12,728 bases of DNA from Bacilli bacterium. Lineage in GTDB: Bacteria > Bacillota_I > Bacilli_A > RF39 > UBA660. Where the stretch lies: contig CAAENH010000146.1 of NCBI GenBank assembly GCA_900757295.1, forward strand, positions 1 through 12,728, written 5' to 3'. Shown here one piece after another: positions 1-7,213 of this stretch. A program made the translations under genes and the position numbers. Below the pieces are notes generated by a model. The model had not been told where the DNA came from and made no database searches. It worked only from the letters and a program-made list of their open reading frames with translations. The number at the start of each line of letters is the position of its first letter. Within the stretch, counting starts at the first letter, position 1.

Positions 1-1087
1 AATAATCAGTTTCTACAATAAATCCATTAAGTCTAAGATCTTGAGTAAGATATAAAGCTGTCTCTTTTTCTTCTTCATTAACATAACCGATATAAACATC
101 TATACTATCATTAATTGGAATATTTACATTTTCTTCTTCTAAAGCAAGTAATGTTCTTTCTAATCCCATAGCAAAGCCAATTCCTCCAACACTAGGACCT
201 CCTAGCATTTCTGAAAGGCCATTATATCTACCACCGGCACCTATAACATTTTGACTACCGAAGTTTTCACTTAATATCTCTATTTCAAAAACGGTGTGAT
301 TGTAATAATCTAAACCTCTAACAATTTTTGGATTTACAGTATATTCAACTTCTAACAAATCTAAATATTCTTGTAATTTTAAAAATCTCTCTTTACTTTC
401 TTCATTTAAATAATCTATAGTTGATGGAGCATTTTTCATTATATCTTTTTGAGCATCTGTCTTACAATCTAACATTCTCAAAGGATTCTTTTCTAAACGT
501 TCCTTACAATCATCACACATTTCATTAATATGTGGTTTAAAATAGTCAATTAAAGCTTTTCTATAAGCATCTCTAGAATCTTTATCACCTAAACTATTTA
601 TATTTACTCTAATATTTTTTAAGCCTAATATCTTAAAAATATTATAAGCTAGGCTTATTACTTCAGCATCAACAAATGGATCATCACAGCCTAAAACTTC
701 TACGCCAAATTGATTAAATTCTCTATTTCTACCAGATTGAGGTCTTTCATAACGATACATCATACCATTGTAAAACAATTTAACTGGTTGTAAAGCACGA
801 CCATACATTTTATTTTCAATATAACTTCTAACGATTCCTGCAGTACCTTCTGGTCTTAAAGTTAAATTTCTATCTCCTCTATCTTTAAAATCATAAGTTT
901 CTTTAGTAACAATATCACTTGTTTCTCCAGCACTTCTTTTAAATACTTCTTGACTTTCAAATACTGGAGTTCTAATAAATTCATAATTATATTTTTCACA
1001 AATTGAAGCTATAACATCATTAATATATTGCATTTTCTTAGCTTCAGTTCCATATAAATCATATGTTCCTTTAGGTTTTACTATCAT
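1..1087 (-). CDS. hisS: Histidyl-tRNA synthetase, C-terminus cut by window edge
   Basis: Class II aminoacyl-tRNA synthetase that charges tRNA-His with histidine in the cytoplasm. I translated 362 codons from the complement; the family is about 420 residues, so about the last 60 residues (most of the anticodon-binding domain) lie beyond position 1. Visible family signatures are the motif 2 block YRYERPQSGRNREFNQFGVE at residues 111-130, the histidine-specific VRGLDYY at 256-262, GAGGRYNGL at 283-291, and the motif 3 stretch GGIGFAMGLER at 301-311. The ATG at 1087 is chosen because AGAGGAG lies 7 nt upstream; another ATG at 1093 is nearly in contact with that ribosome-binding site. Expression is controlled by the T-box leader just upstream. 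The downstream neighbour is outside the window; in many Bacillota it is aspS. The identification is secure. Confidence 0.97.
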   Translation of the reverse strand, partial: MIVKPKGTYDLYGTEAKKMQYINDVIASICEKYNYEFIRTPVFESQEVFKRSAGETSDIVTKETYDFKDRGDRNLTLRPEGTAGIVRSYIENKMYGRALQPVKLFYNGMMYRYERPQSGRNREFNQFGVEVLGCDDPFVDAEVISLAYNIFKILGLKNIRVNINSLGDKDSRDAYRKALIDYFKPHINEMCDDCKERLEKNPLRMLDCKTDAQKDIMKNAPSTIDYLNEESKERFLKLQEYLDLLEVEYTVNPKIVRGLDYYNHTVFEIEILSENFGSQNVIGAGGRYNGLSEMLGGPSVGGIGFAMGLERTLLALEEENVNIPINDSIDVYIGYVNEEEKETALYLTQDLRLNGFIVETDY

Positions 1088-1093
1088 ATACAT

Positions 1094-1312
1094 TCTCCTC
1101 TATAAATTAAAAAGGTACCTAATCATGTAAGGACGCAATTAATTGCGCGGTGCCACCTTACTTTACTTAGGTACTCTTTAATACTTTAACGCAGTTTAGA
1201 CGTTTTCTAATCTAGAAAGTTGTTCTTTCTTTTAAATAACTTAGATATTTGCACCAACCATATCTTCTCTTAATAAATTAATTTAAAATACTTTTCTTTC
1301 CTTAGAAAATAT
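1094..1312 (-). promoter_or_regulatory. T-box riboswitch leader of hisS
   Basis: tRNA-sensing leader RNA that allows read-through when its cognate tRNA is uncharged. On the minus strand the conserved T-box AAGGTGGCACCGCG is at 1159-1146, followed by a GCGCAATTAATTGCG hairpin and CCTTAC, which closes the antiterminator. Stem I is also visible. Its base pairs 1302-1309 with 1203-1210 and 1296-1300 with 1215-1219. The specifier loop has AGUA on the 5' side (1292-1289) and GAAAGAACAA on the 3' side (1229-1220). An AGAGA motif is at 1270-1266, and the distal loop GGTTGGTGCAA is at 1259-1249 between GATAT and ATATC. A short AACG/CGTT stem (about 1188-1204) may be stem III. The specifier appears to be AAC (1224-1222), not a His codon, and the bulge is UGGC; see findings. 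Confidence 0.95.
1109..1175 (-). terminator. Intrinsic terminator of the hisS T-box leader
   Basis: The outer arms GTACCTAA (1174-1167) and TTAGGTAC (1122-1115) pair and are followed by a U-run at 1113-1109. The T-box/antiterminator sequence lies between the arms, which could extend inward through GTAAGG/CCTTAC. How this hairpin and the antiterminator exclude each other is not obvious by eye. Its position directly before the hisS ribosome-binding site fits premature termination control. Confidence 0.75.
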
Positions 1313-1318
1313 AATACT

Positions 1319-1347
1319 ATTTTACTCTAATTTAAGTATTTTATCAA
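1319..1347 (-). promoter_or_regulatory. Predicted housekeeping promoter for hisS leader
   Basis: On the minus strand, -35 TTGATA (1347-1342) and -10 TAAAAT (1324-1319) are separated by exactly 17 nt. The start site would fall near 1312, just before the 5' strand of T-box stem I, so promoter and riboswitch are mutually consistent. The -35 box begins only a few bases after the stop codon of the preceding gene. Confidence 0.75.
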
Positions 1348-1349
1348 TA

Positions 1350-3365
1350 TTAAATATTATTTAATACTAACTTATTTTTCGTTATTTCATTTTTAATGAT
1401 ATCTAATTGTTCAAAATTATATACACTATTATAAATTATTGCATTAAATATTAATTCTTCTTTTGATTTATCTTTAAAAGATTTAACTAAAGTATTAAAA
1501 TAACGTGCGGCTTTTATTCTTGAAACAATAACTCCATTTATATCATATTCATAATTAGACTTCATATAATTATCATCTAATATCTTAATTTCATCTAAAT
1601 TTAAATCTATTTCTTCATTCAATGAATTATCTAACAAAGTAAAACAATCTATATCAGCAAAACTAGAAATATTATTGCAAATATAATCATCTAAATTTTC
1701 ATCACTAACCATAAAATGTTTTCCTGTAATAATATCTTTACTAAAATCTTTTTTATCAATAATATCTAAATCAATACTAGTTGCCAACAAAGCTCTTTTA
1801 TAAATATTTTCATTAGACTTTTTACAATAAGGTAAATGATTTCTAATAAAAGAATAATATCCTAATTCAATATATTTATCAAAGTAATCAAATGCTTCTG
1901 TATTAAATAAAAAGTCATCATTATTATTACTATTCTTTCTTAAATTAATATCATAATCAGTAACTAATTTATATCTTTTTAAAAGTGTTTTAGAATCCAT
2001 TAATAATATTTCATAATTGCTAATTTTTATTTTTCTTTCATTTATAATAACAACGTTTCGCATAAATAATTCATAATCACTCATTAAAATGGATAAATGA
2101 TTTATTAAAAAGTCTATCGGGATATCTAACTGATTAATTATATTATTAACTATATTTAATTTATCTATTGAACTATTTATAATAATCTGTTCTAATAGTT
2201 GATTGTCTTCCAAAATGAAATTCCAATCATTTTTTTGTAATTGATTTATTATATCTTCCACTAAATTAGCATCGGGATTGCTATTTATAAAGTCTAAAGA
2301 AAAATTAATATTTAATTGATATTTTAAAATTATTTGTTCAAAACTATTCATTTTAGCTATATTACAGTTTTTATTATCTTGATATAACTTTTTAAATATT
2401 TTTTGATTATGATCATAAATATATTCTAAAACTTCATTTTTTAATTCAAATTCTTTCATTTTATCTAATAAATCAAATTTAAAACTATCTAAAAATATAT
2501 ATTTATTATTCCAATCAATTTCTATTTTTTCTGCTAATTTATGCAAAATATCAGCATTTTTAACCATTGCAATACGGAAATTTTTACTATCATAGGTTAT
2601 TCTATTTTTAGCATCTGTTATAATCTTTGTAGGTGTTTCAAGTAATTTATGAAAATCTACATCTTCTTGTTCACTTTTTGCGAAATTTATAAGAATATTA
2701 ATATCATTTAAAGCTTTCAGTATAACTGAATCTACATCTTCATAAATAATATCGATCAACTTAATTAAAGCTTCATAATCTTCAAAAATAGCAAGAAGTC
2801 CAATAAGCAATTTATACTCGTAATCTTCCATTTCTATATCTGCAAAGTATTTTGTTAAATCATTAGCATAATATTTAAGTTTTTCTTGATCAATATCATC
2901 AATTTCAATATTTTTTAATTTTACTATTATTGATTCAAGATATTTTAAAATCTTTTCATCAGCTTCAATTTGTTCTTTATAAGTAACATCTTCAACTATA
3001 ATTAAATTAATATTTTTATTAATTTTTAATATTACATCTTTAACAACATCTATTCTACTATTGTTTAAAATATAATCTGCAAAACTAAAAAATATATCAT
3101 TATCATATAAAGTAGATACTGGCTTTTGACAATCAAATAGCCAATCATATTGATTTCCCAAATAAATATCTCTCTTACATGAAATAAAAGTAAAAAACAT
3201 TTTGCAAAACAAATCTTCGTCTTGTAAACAAATGCCAGGTTTATCTTCTACTAACTTAAAATAGTCAAGATGTTCTTCATATTCTCCAATAAGTGGTTCA
3301 TAAAAGTATTCTAGTTCTTCGTAATCTTTAGCAATTTTATTTATTTTTTCTATAAGTTTTTTCAT
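1350..3365 (-). CDS. Uncharacterised 671-residue helical protein
   Basis: I do not recognise this protein. It is 671 residues, rich in Asn, Asp, Ile, Leu, Lys and Glu. It has no signal peptide, membrane segment or clear nucleotide-binding motif, and reads as a mostly alpha-helical cytosolic protein, possibly built of irregular helical repeats. The C-terminal 60 or so residues, around DINGVIVSRIKAARYFNTL, look more patterned than the rest and may be a conserved end module. Its start overlaps the end of the RelE-like gene by 29 bp. GGGGAG lies 6 nt before the ATG, supporting this start and translational coupling. The pair therefore probably works together, as partner, inhibitor or effector of the upstream protein; that is inference. 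No strong terminator follows, so read-through into the hisS leader is possible. Confidence 0.8.
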   Translation of the reverse strand: MKKLIEKINKIAKDYEELEYFYEPLIGEYEEHLDYFKLVEDKPGICLQDEDLFCKMFFTFISCKRDIYLGNQYDWLFDCQKPVSTLYDNDIFFSFADYILNNSRIDVVKDVILKINKNINLIIVEDVTYKEQIEADEKILKYLESIIVKLKNIEIDDIDQEKLKYYANDLTKYFADIEMEDYEYKLLIGLLAIFEDYEALIKLIDIIYEDVDSVILKALNDINILINFAKSEQEDVDFHKLLETPTKIITDAKNRITYDSKNFRIAMVKNADILHKLAEKIEIDWNNKYIFLDSFKFDLLDKMKEFELKNEVLEYIYDHNQKIFKKLYQDNKNCNIAKMNSFEQIILKYQLNINFSLDFINSNPDANLVEDIINQLQKNDWNFILEDNQLLEQIIINSSIDKLNIVNNIINQLDIPIDFLINHLSILMSDYELFMRNVVIINERKIKISNYEILLMDSKTLLKRYKLVTDYDINLRKNSNNNDDFLFNTEAFDYFDKYIELGYYSFIRNHLPYCKKSNENIYKRALLATSIDLDIIDKKDFSKDIITGKHFMVSDENLDDYICNNISSFADIDCFTLLDNSLNEEIDLNLDEIKILDDNYMKSNYEYDINGVIVSRIKAARYFNTLVKSFKDKSKEELIFNAIIYNSVYNFEQLDIIKNEITKNKLVLNNI

Positions 3366-4353
3366 AACTAGCTCCCCATAAATTAGTAATTAAGTTAAAG
3401 ATTTCATCATGTCGATTTATAATATCATTACTATTTATAGCTAACTCTGGCAATATATATTGACGATATACACGATAATCAGCAACTCTTTTTTCTAAAA
3501 AATCATTATAATAATTACTACTATTATATTTTTTCTCTAAGGCAGCAATAACAAAAATAAAAGATTCATTATTAACACTATACCTATCCAAAAAAATTCT
3601 ACAATGATCTCCAATTCTAGCTTCACTTATTCCTGCTATCCTAGTGTTTTGATTTTTAGTTAATCTCTTATAAACTGGCATGTTTCTATGAATTAATTTA
3701 TTTAAAGTATTAACAACTTTTTCTTTATTATGATCAGAAATATTATTTTTTAAATCATTGGCAAAATTACTTTTACCATTACTATTAGGAACAAATATTA
3801 AGTGATAGGTATCATTGTTTTCTTCTGTTTCATCTAAACTAACTATTTCATAATCGCGATAATCAATTAAAAGTTCTTTTGCTTTTTGCAATTTAGTTAA
3901 ATCATTTATTAATTCGTTTCTAAAGTTTACTTCAGTTTCTTTATTTAATAGCTCATTAATTTCGTTTATATCTTTATTAATCTTAATTAAAATTAAATTA
4001 AGTTTATTATTAAATAATATATCAGACTTAGGTAAAACTATATCAAGTTCTTCAAATGTCTCAGCAATTAAAATATCATTGTAATAATCTTTAATTTCTA
4101 ATTGCTCACTATTATAATTAACTTGTTCTTTATTAACTAAAAGGATAATTGGTACTTCTTTATGAACTTCTTTTTTTGCATTTAAAAATTTAGTATATTT
4201 TTTATACTTTTTCTGTTTTTCAACTTCTAATTTATATTCTTCTTCACATTTTTTTAAATAATTTAATAAGAAACTTTTATCATTTAAATATTCATCACTA
4301 TTTAAAATATCTTGTTTATTTTTTAAAGAATATACAATTTCTTCCTCTTTCAT
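3337..4353 (-). CDS. Uncharacterised protein with C-terminal RelE/HigB-like domain
   Basis: A 338-residue protein, first gene of a two-gene unit. Residues 20-65 are charged and probably coiled coil, and residues 66-180 are unassigned. Residues 183-295 follow the RelE/ParE/HigB fold by eye: an opening strand YHLIFVPN, a helix pair, then a basic strand set RIAGISEARIGDHCRIFLD, a hydrophobic strand SFIFVIAALEKKY and a closing helix ending near ADYR. RelE-family toxins are usually 85-120 residues and cut mRNA on the ribosome. Here the domain sits behind about 180 extra residues, so it could be a toxin fusion or a repurposed fold. Catalytic residues cannot be assigned by eye. AGAGGG lies 9 nt before the ATG and a near-consensus promoter lies upstream. 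Downstream overlap with the 671-residue gene implies coupled expression. Confidence 0.7.
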   Translation of the reverse strand: MKEEEIVYSLKNKQDILNSDEYLNDKSFLLNYLKKCEEEYKLEVEKQKKYKKYTKFLNAKKEVHKEVPIILLVNKEQVNYNSEQLEIKDYYNDILIAETFEELDIVLPKSDILFNNKLNLILIKINKDINEINELLNKETEVNFRNELINDLTKLQKAKELLIDYRDYEIVSLDETEENNDTYHLIFVPNSNGKSNFANDLKNNISDHNKEKVVNTLNKLIHRNMPVYKRLTKNQNTRIAGISEARIGDHCRIFLDRYSVNNESFIFVIAALEKKYNSSNYYNDFLEKRVADYRVYRQYILPELAINSNDIINRHDEIFNLITNLWGASYEKTYRKNK

Positions 4354-4382
4354 ATAAAAAATCCCTCTTTTTAAGTAAAAAT

Positions 4383-4411
4383 ATATTACTCTTCAGAATA
4401 TATTTTGTCAA
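4383..4411 (-). promoter_or_regulatory. Near-consensus promoter of the RelE-like two-gene unit
   Basis: On the minus strand, -35 TTGACA (4411-4406) is a perfect match, the spacer is 17 nt, and -10 is TAATAT (4388-4383). The predicted start near 4376 leaves a leader of about 23 nt carrying the AGAGGG ribosome-binding site. This is the best-scoring promoter in the window by eye, so the unit is probably well transcribed unless a repressor acts. I see no clear operator palindrome over it. Confidence 0.8.
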
Positions 4412-4413
4412 GT

Positions 4414-4437
4414 AAAAAGCATTGATATCTCAATGCT
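4414..4437 (-). terminator. Intrinsic terminator after the surface-protein gene
   Basis: On the minus strand AGCATTGA (4437-4430), loop GATA, TCAATGCT (4425-4418), then a U-run to 4414. The stem is a perfect 8 bp. The TAG stop of the upstream gene (4438-4436) overlaps the 5' arm. Confidence 0.88.
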
Positions 4438-6202
4438 ATTTAATTACATAAGGATTTGAAAGACTTCCATCTCCACTAGTTATTAATGTGTTAGATTTTA
4501 AATTGATTACTGGACGAACGTAAAAAGTATAAGTTACAAATATTTGAGGAGTAATACCAATTGAACTCGCGGCTGTACTTTCTGAACTTAGTGTAGCATT
4601 ACTTGTAATCAATTTTGCACATGGTGTCATAAACCACCAATTTGATGAATAATATAAATAATTATTAGTAGTAGCATGAGGAGCTTTCACACTTAAACCA
4701 GCATAATTAGCTTCATCTGCTGTCATTAAACCAATTTTCAATTTATAATTTCCACCATATAATTGTGAAGTATCTGGACATTTTAATGAAGGTTGGTGCT
4801 CATATATTCTATCATAAGCTCCATAGTAACTAGATCCACCACCATTATTACCAGTAGTATCATTGCAATAACTTTCTAATGAAATATAATTGTCATATAA
4901 TTTCAAATTACTTATGTACCAATTTTCTAAATAAGTTTTTACATCACTATTAGTCATATTCATATTATTTACAAACAAATTATTTTTTGCATCAAAACTA
5001 CTGCTACATGGGTTTTCTTTAGTGCAGACATTCGCATTATCATAGGTATACCCACTATACTTTTCATCATCATTAACATTATTAAATGCACTTTTATTTA
5101 TATCAGTATTGTAAAGAAGTCTAATTGTTCCATCTCCATTTACTCTTATTACACGCCATAATTGATTAGCAAATGAAACATAATTATTTACATTACCTCT
5201 AAAATAGTAACTATCTCCGTCATCATCTGTAGATTTGTATAAGCCACTTCCTGTACTTTCTGAATCGTCTGTAGAAGAATAATAATCTGCCAATGTTATA
5301 TAATTATAACTAGTACTACTAGTAGTATCTACTTCTTTTATTTTGTATACAGATCTACATGATGTACCATTTGAATTATTACAAGTATATTTTCCAATTG
5401 AACTATCATCAAATGTTTGACTTTGAGTAATATCGGTTAAAGTATATTTATTAGTTGAACTATCAAATGCATAGCCGCTTCCTAATGCCCTATTTCCAGC
5501 TTTGCTAGAGGATAATTTAACAGTTTTTTCTACAATTTCTGCCTCTTTATAAGTCAAAGTAATAGGCTCAGCACTAGAGAAATCCGGCGTTGTTGTTTTT
5601 AATTCATTTTTCACAATATTTGCCACTAATGACTTACTACTAACACCAGTTGTTGCTTCAGCTGTTACTTTATAAGAAAAACTTTTACTTGCACCATCAG
5701 CCTTCGTTGTATTTTCATCCATCCAACTTTGAACTTTTATTGTCTTACTTTGACCACTTGCTAATATTCCTGTTGTTAATACTTTTCCTTCGGTTGCATT
5801 TGTTAAATTTGTATTTATTGTTTTTAAATCACTTAATAAACTTATATCACTATCTACTGCTATTTTTACATTAGTATCATTTAATGTTGATGTGTTTAAT
5901 TTATTTAATACTACTTCATAATTTGCTAATATTTTACATGTATTTTTTATTGTTAAATCATAACTTTCTGTTTTTAATCCTTCTTCATCTGTTATTGGAT
6001 AACCATTCTCTAATGTTATTCCTTCTTTTTGTTCGCTAAAAGCTATATCAAAACAATCATATTTACTTAGGTTAGTTCCTGTTTGGGTAAAACTTCTTGA
6101 CCATATTGCATAACTTACACCAGCTATTAATACTAATAACATTACTATTGATGTTACTATAACTATCTTTTTATTACTTATATTTTTTAACTTTTCTAAC
6201 AT
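4436..6202 (-). CDS. Surface/secreted protein with DUF6273-like C-terminal module
   Basis: A 588-residue exported protein. A basic N-terminus and one hydrophobic segment (about residues 13-34, ending GVSYAIWS) look like a signal anchor or a signal peptide with a cleavage site after Ala. The next ~180 residues are Thr/Ser/Asn-rich and beta-like, recalling the TasA/camelysin type of N-terminal region. The second half contains YYFRGNVNNYVSFANQLWRV and a terminal YVRPVINLK...SGDGSLSNPYVI. These are features I associate from memory with DUF6273-type surface proteins of gut Bacillota. Multiple cysteines may form disulfides. No LPXTG sorting signal is present. AGGTG lies 5 nt before the ATG, and only 12 bp separate it from yqeH, so it is probably cotranscribed with that gene. 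The function is unknown; a cell-surface or adhesion role is inference. Confidence 0.85.
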   Translation of the reverse strand: MLEKLKNISNKKIVIVTSIVMLLVLIAGVSYAIWSRSFTQTGTNLSKYDCFDIAFSEQKEGITLENGYPITDEEGLKTESYDLTIKNTCKILANYEVVLNKLNTSTLNDTNVKIAVDSDISLLSDLKTINTNLTNATEGKVLTTGILASGQSKTIKVQSWMDENTTKADGASKSFSYKVTAEATTGVSSKSLVANIVKNELKTTTPDFSSAEPITLTYKEAEIVEKTVKLSSSKAGNRALGSGYAFDSSTNKYTLTDITQSQTFDDSSIGKYTCNNSNGTSCRSVYKIKEVDTTSSTSYNYITLADYYSSTDDSESTGSGLYKSTDDDGDSYYFRGNVNNYVSFANQLWRVIRVNGDGTIRLLYNTDINKSAFNNVNDDEKYSGYTYDNANVCTKENPCSSSFDAKNNLFVNNMNMTNSDVKTYLENWYISNLKLYDNYISLESYCNDTTGNNGGGSSYYGAYDRIYEHQPSLKCPDTSQLYGGNYKLKIGLMTADEANYAGLSVKAPHATTNNYLYYSSNWWFMTPCAKLITSNATLSSESTAASSIGITPQIFVTYTFYVRPVINLKSNTLITSGDGSLSNPYVIK

Positions 6203-6214
6203 ATTTTCACCTAT

Positions 6215-7213
6215 TTAAAATAATGAATCCCTTATTTCAATTACATTTAAATTATCTATCTTTATAATGATTTCACCTTGTTTTTTTACATTAATAAATC
6301 CTAAACCATTTACTACAATATCACTATTATTATTTAAATTAAATAATTTAGATTCTTTAAAATTATATTTATCACAATTAAAAATCTTTTTTAAGCTTAA
6401 ACTATTACTCATATAAAAGATAAAACTATTCTTAGTATCACTATTATTTTCTATAATGATTTTATCCTCAATTAAAACAGCCTCATGTGACTTTAACTGA
6501 TAAATAACAGGTTTTAAAAATGTTTTAGGATTAACTTTTTTTATAAATTCTAAATCAGTTATTTTAAAAATATCATTTTTCATTGTAAAACCTGGTGAAT
6601 CTATTAATGTTAAATCATCATTAATTTTGATATTCATAAAATCTAAAGTAGTATTTGGAACCATACTAGTAGTAATTGAATTATTAATTAATTCATAACT
6701 ATTAATTATACTATTGATTAAACTACTCTTTCCTGCATTAGTAAAACCTAATAAATAAGCTTTATTAATATGTTCATTTTTCAAATAATTAATTAATAAA
6801 TTTATATTTTTATTTTTTTTAGCACTTAAAAATATTATATTATCTTTAATTTTATAAACATTTTGCAACCAATCTATAATCTTATTTTGATTTATAGAAA
6901 AAGGAATAATATCTGATTTACTAATTATCAAAGTCTTCTTTATATTTACCTTTTTATAAGTTTTTATACTTTCTTCATTAATGTTTAAAAAATCTATTAA
7001 AAATAATGCATGATTATCACTTTTATTTACAATGTTTAAAATTTTATTTTCTTCTATTGGTAAAGTAACAATTTTAGCATCATTATAATGAATTATCTTA
7101 AAACATCTTTCACATAACTTAGGATTCTTATTTTTAGTTTTTGGAACATACCCTAATTTACTACTGTCATCACTTTGTAAAGTATATCCACATCCTTGAC
7201 ATTTTTTAATCAT
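6215..7213 (-). CDS. yqeH: Circularly permuted ribosome-assembly GTPase YqeH
   Basis: Cytoplasmic GTPase known in Bacillus to help assemble the 30S subunit. The order of motifs shows the circular permutation of the family. A zinc-finger (Cys5, Cys8, Cys34, Cys37) comes first. It is followed by G4 SKSD at 98-101, G5 SAKK at 130-133, G1 GFTNAGKS at 156-163, the TTS G2 region near 181-183, and G3 DSPG at 205-208. The C-terminal part is divergent. At 332 residues it is somewhat shorter than the usual 365-370. The G4 motif has Ser where NKxD has Asn, which may alter guanine contacts. It overlaps yqeG by 8 bp and has AAAGGAG 7 nt before the ATG, so the two are translationally coupled, as in the conserved yqeG-yqeH cluster. 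Confidence 0.95.
   Translation of the reverse strand: MIKKCQGCGYTLQSDDSSKLGYVPKTKNKNPKLCERCFKIIHYNDAKIVTLPIEENKILNIVNKSDNHALFLIDFLNINEESIKTYKKVNIKKTLIISKSDIIPFSINQNKIIDWLQNVYKIKDNIIFLSAKKNKNINLLINYLKNEHINKAYLLGFTNAGKSSLINSIINSYELINNSITTSMVPNTTLDFMNIKINDDLTLIDSPGFTMKNDIFKITDLEFIKKVNPKTFLKPVIYQLKSHEAVLIEDKIIIENNSDTKNSFIFYMSNSLSLKKIFNCDKYNFKESKLFNLNNNSDIVVNGLGFINVKKQGEIIIKIDNLNVIEIRDSLF

Noticed and set aside
1091..1093. Alternative hisS start two codons upstream
   Set aside because: This ATG is only one base from the AGGAG site; the ATG at 1087 has ideal spacing.
1324..1340. AATACT/AGTATT pairing after the 671-residue gene as a terminator
   Set aside because: The 6-bp AT-rich stem has a long loop and no U-run directly after it, and it overlaps the hisS promoter.
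4436..4530. Sortase (LPXTG) anchor on the surface protein
   Set aside because: The C-terminus ends NPYVIK with no LPXTG, hydrophobic tail or positive charges.
5650..5874. Plus-strand open frame of 74 codons
   Set aside because: It lies antisense inside the surface-protein gene, has low-complexity Leu/Phe composition and no ribosome-binding site; it is a shadow of the real gene.
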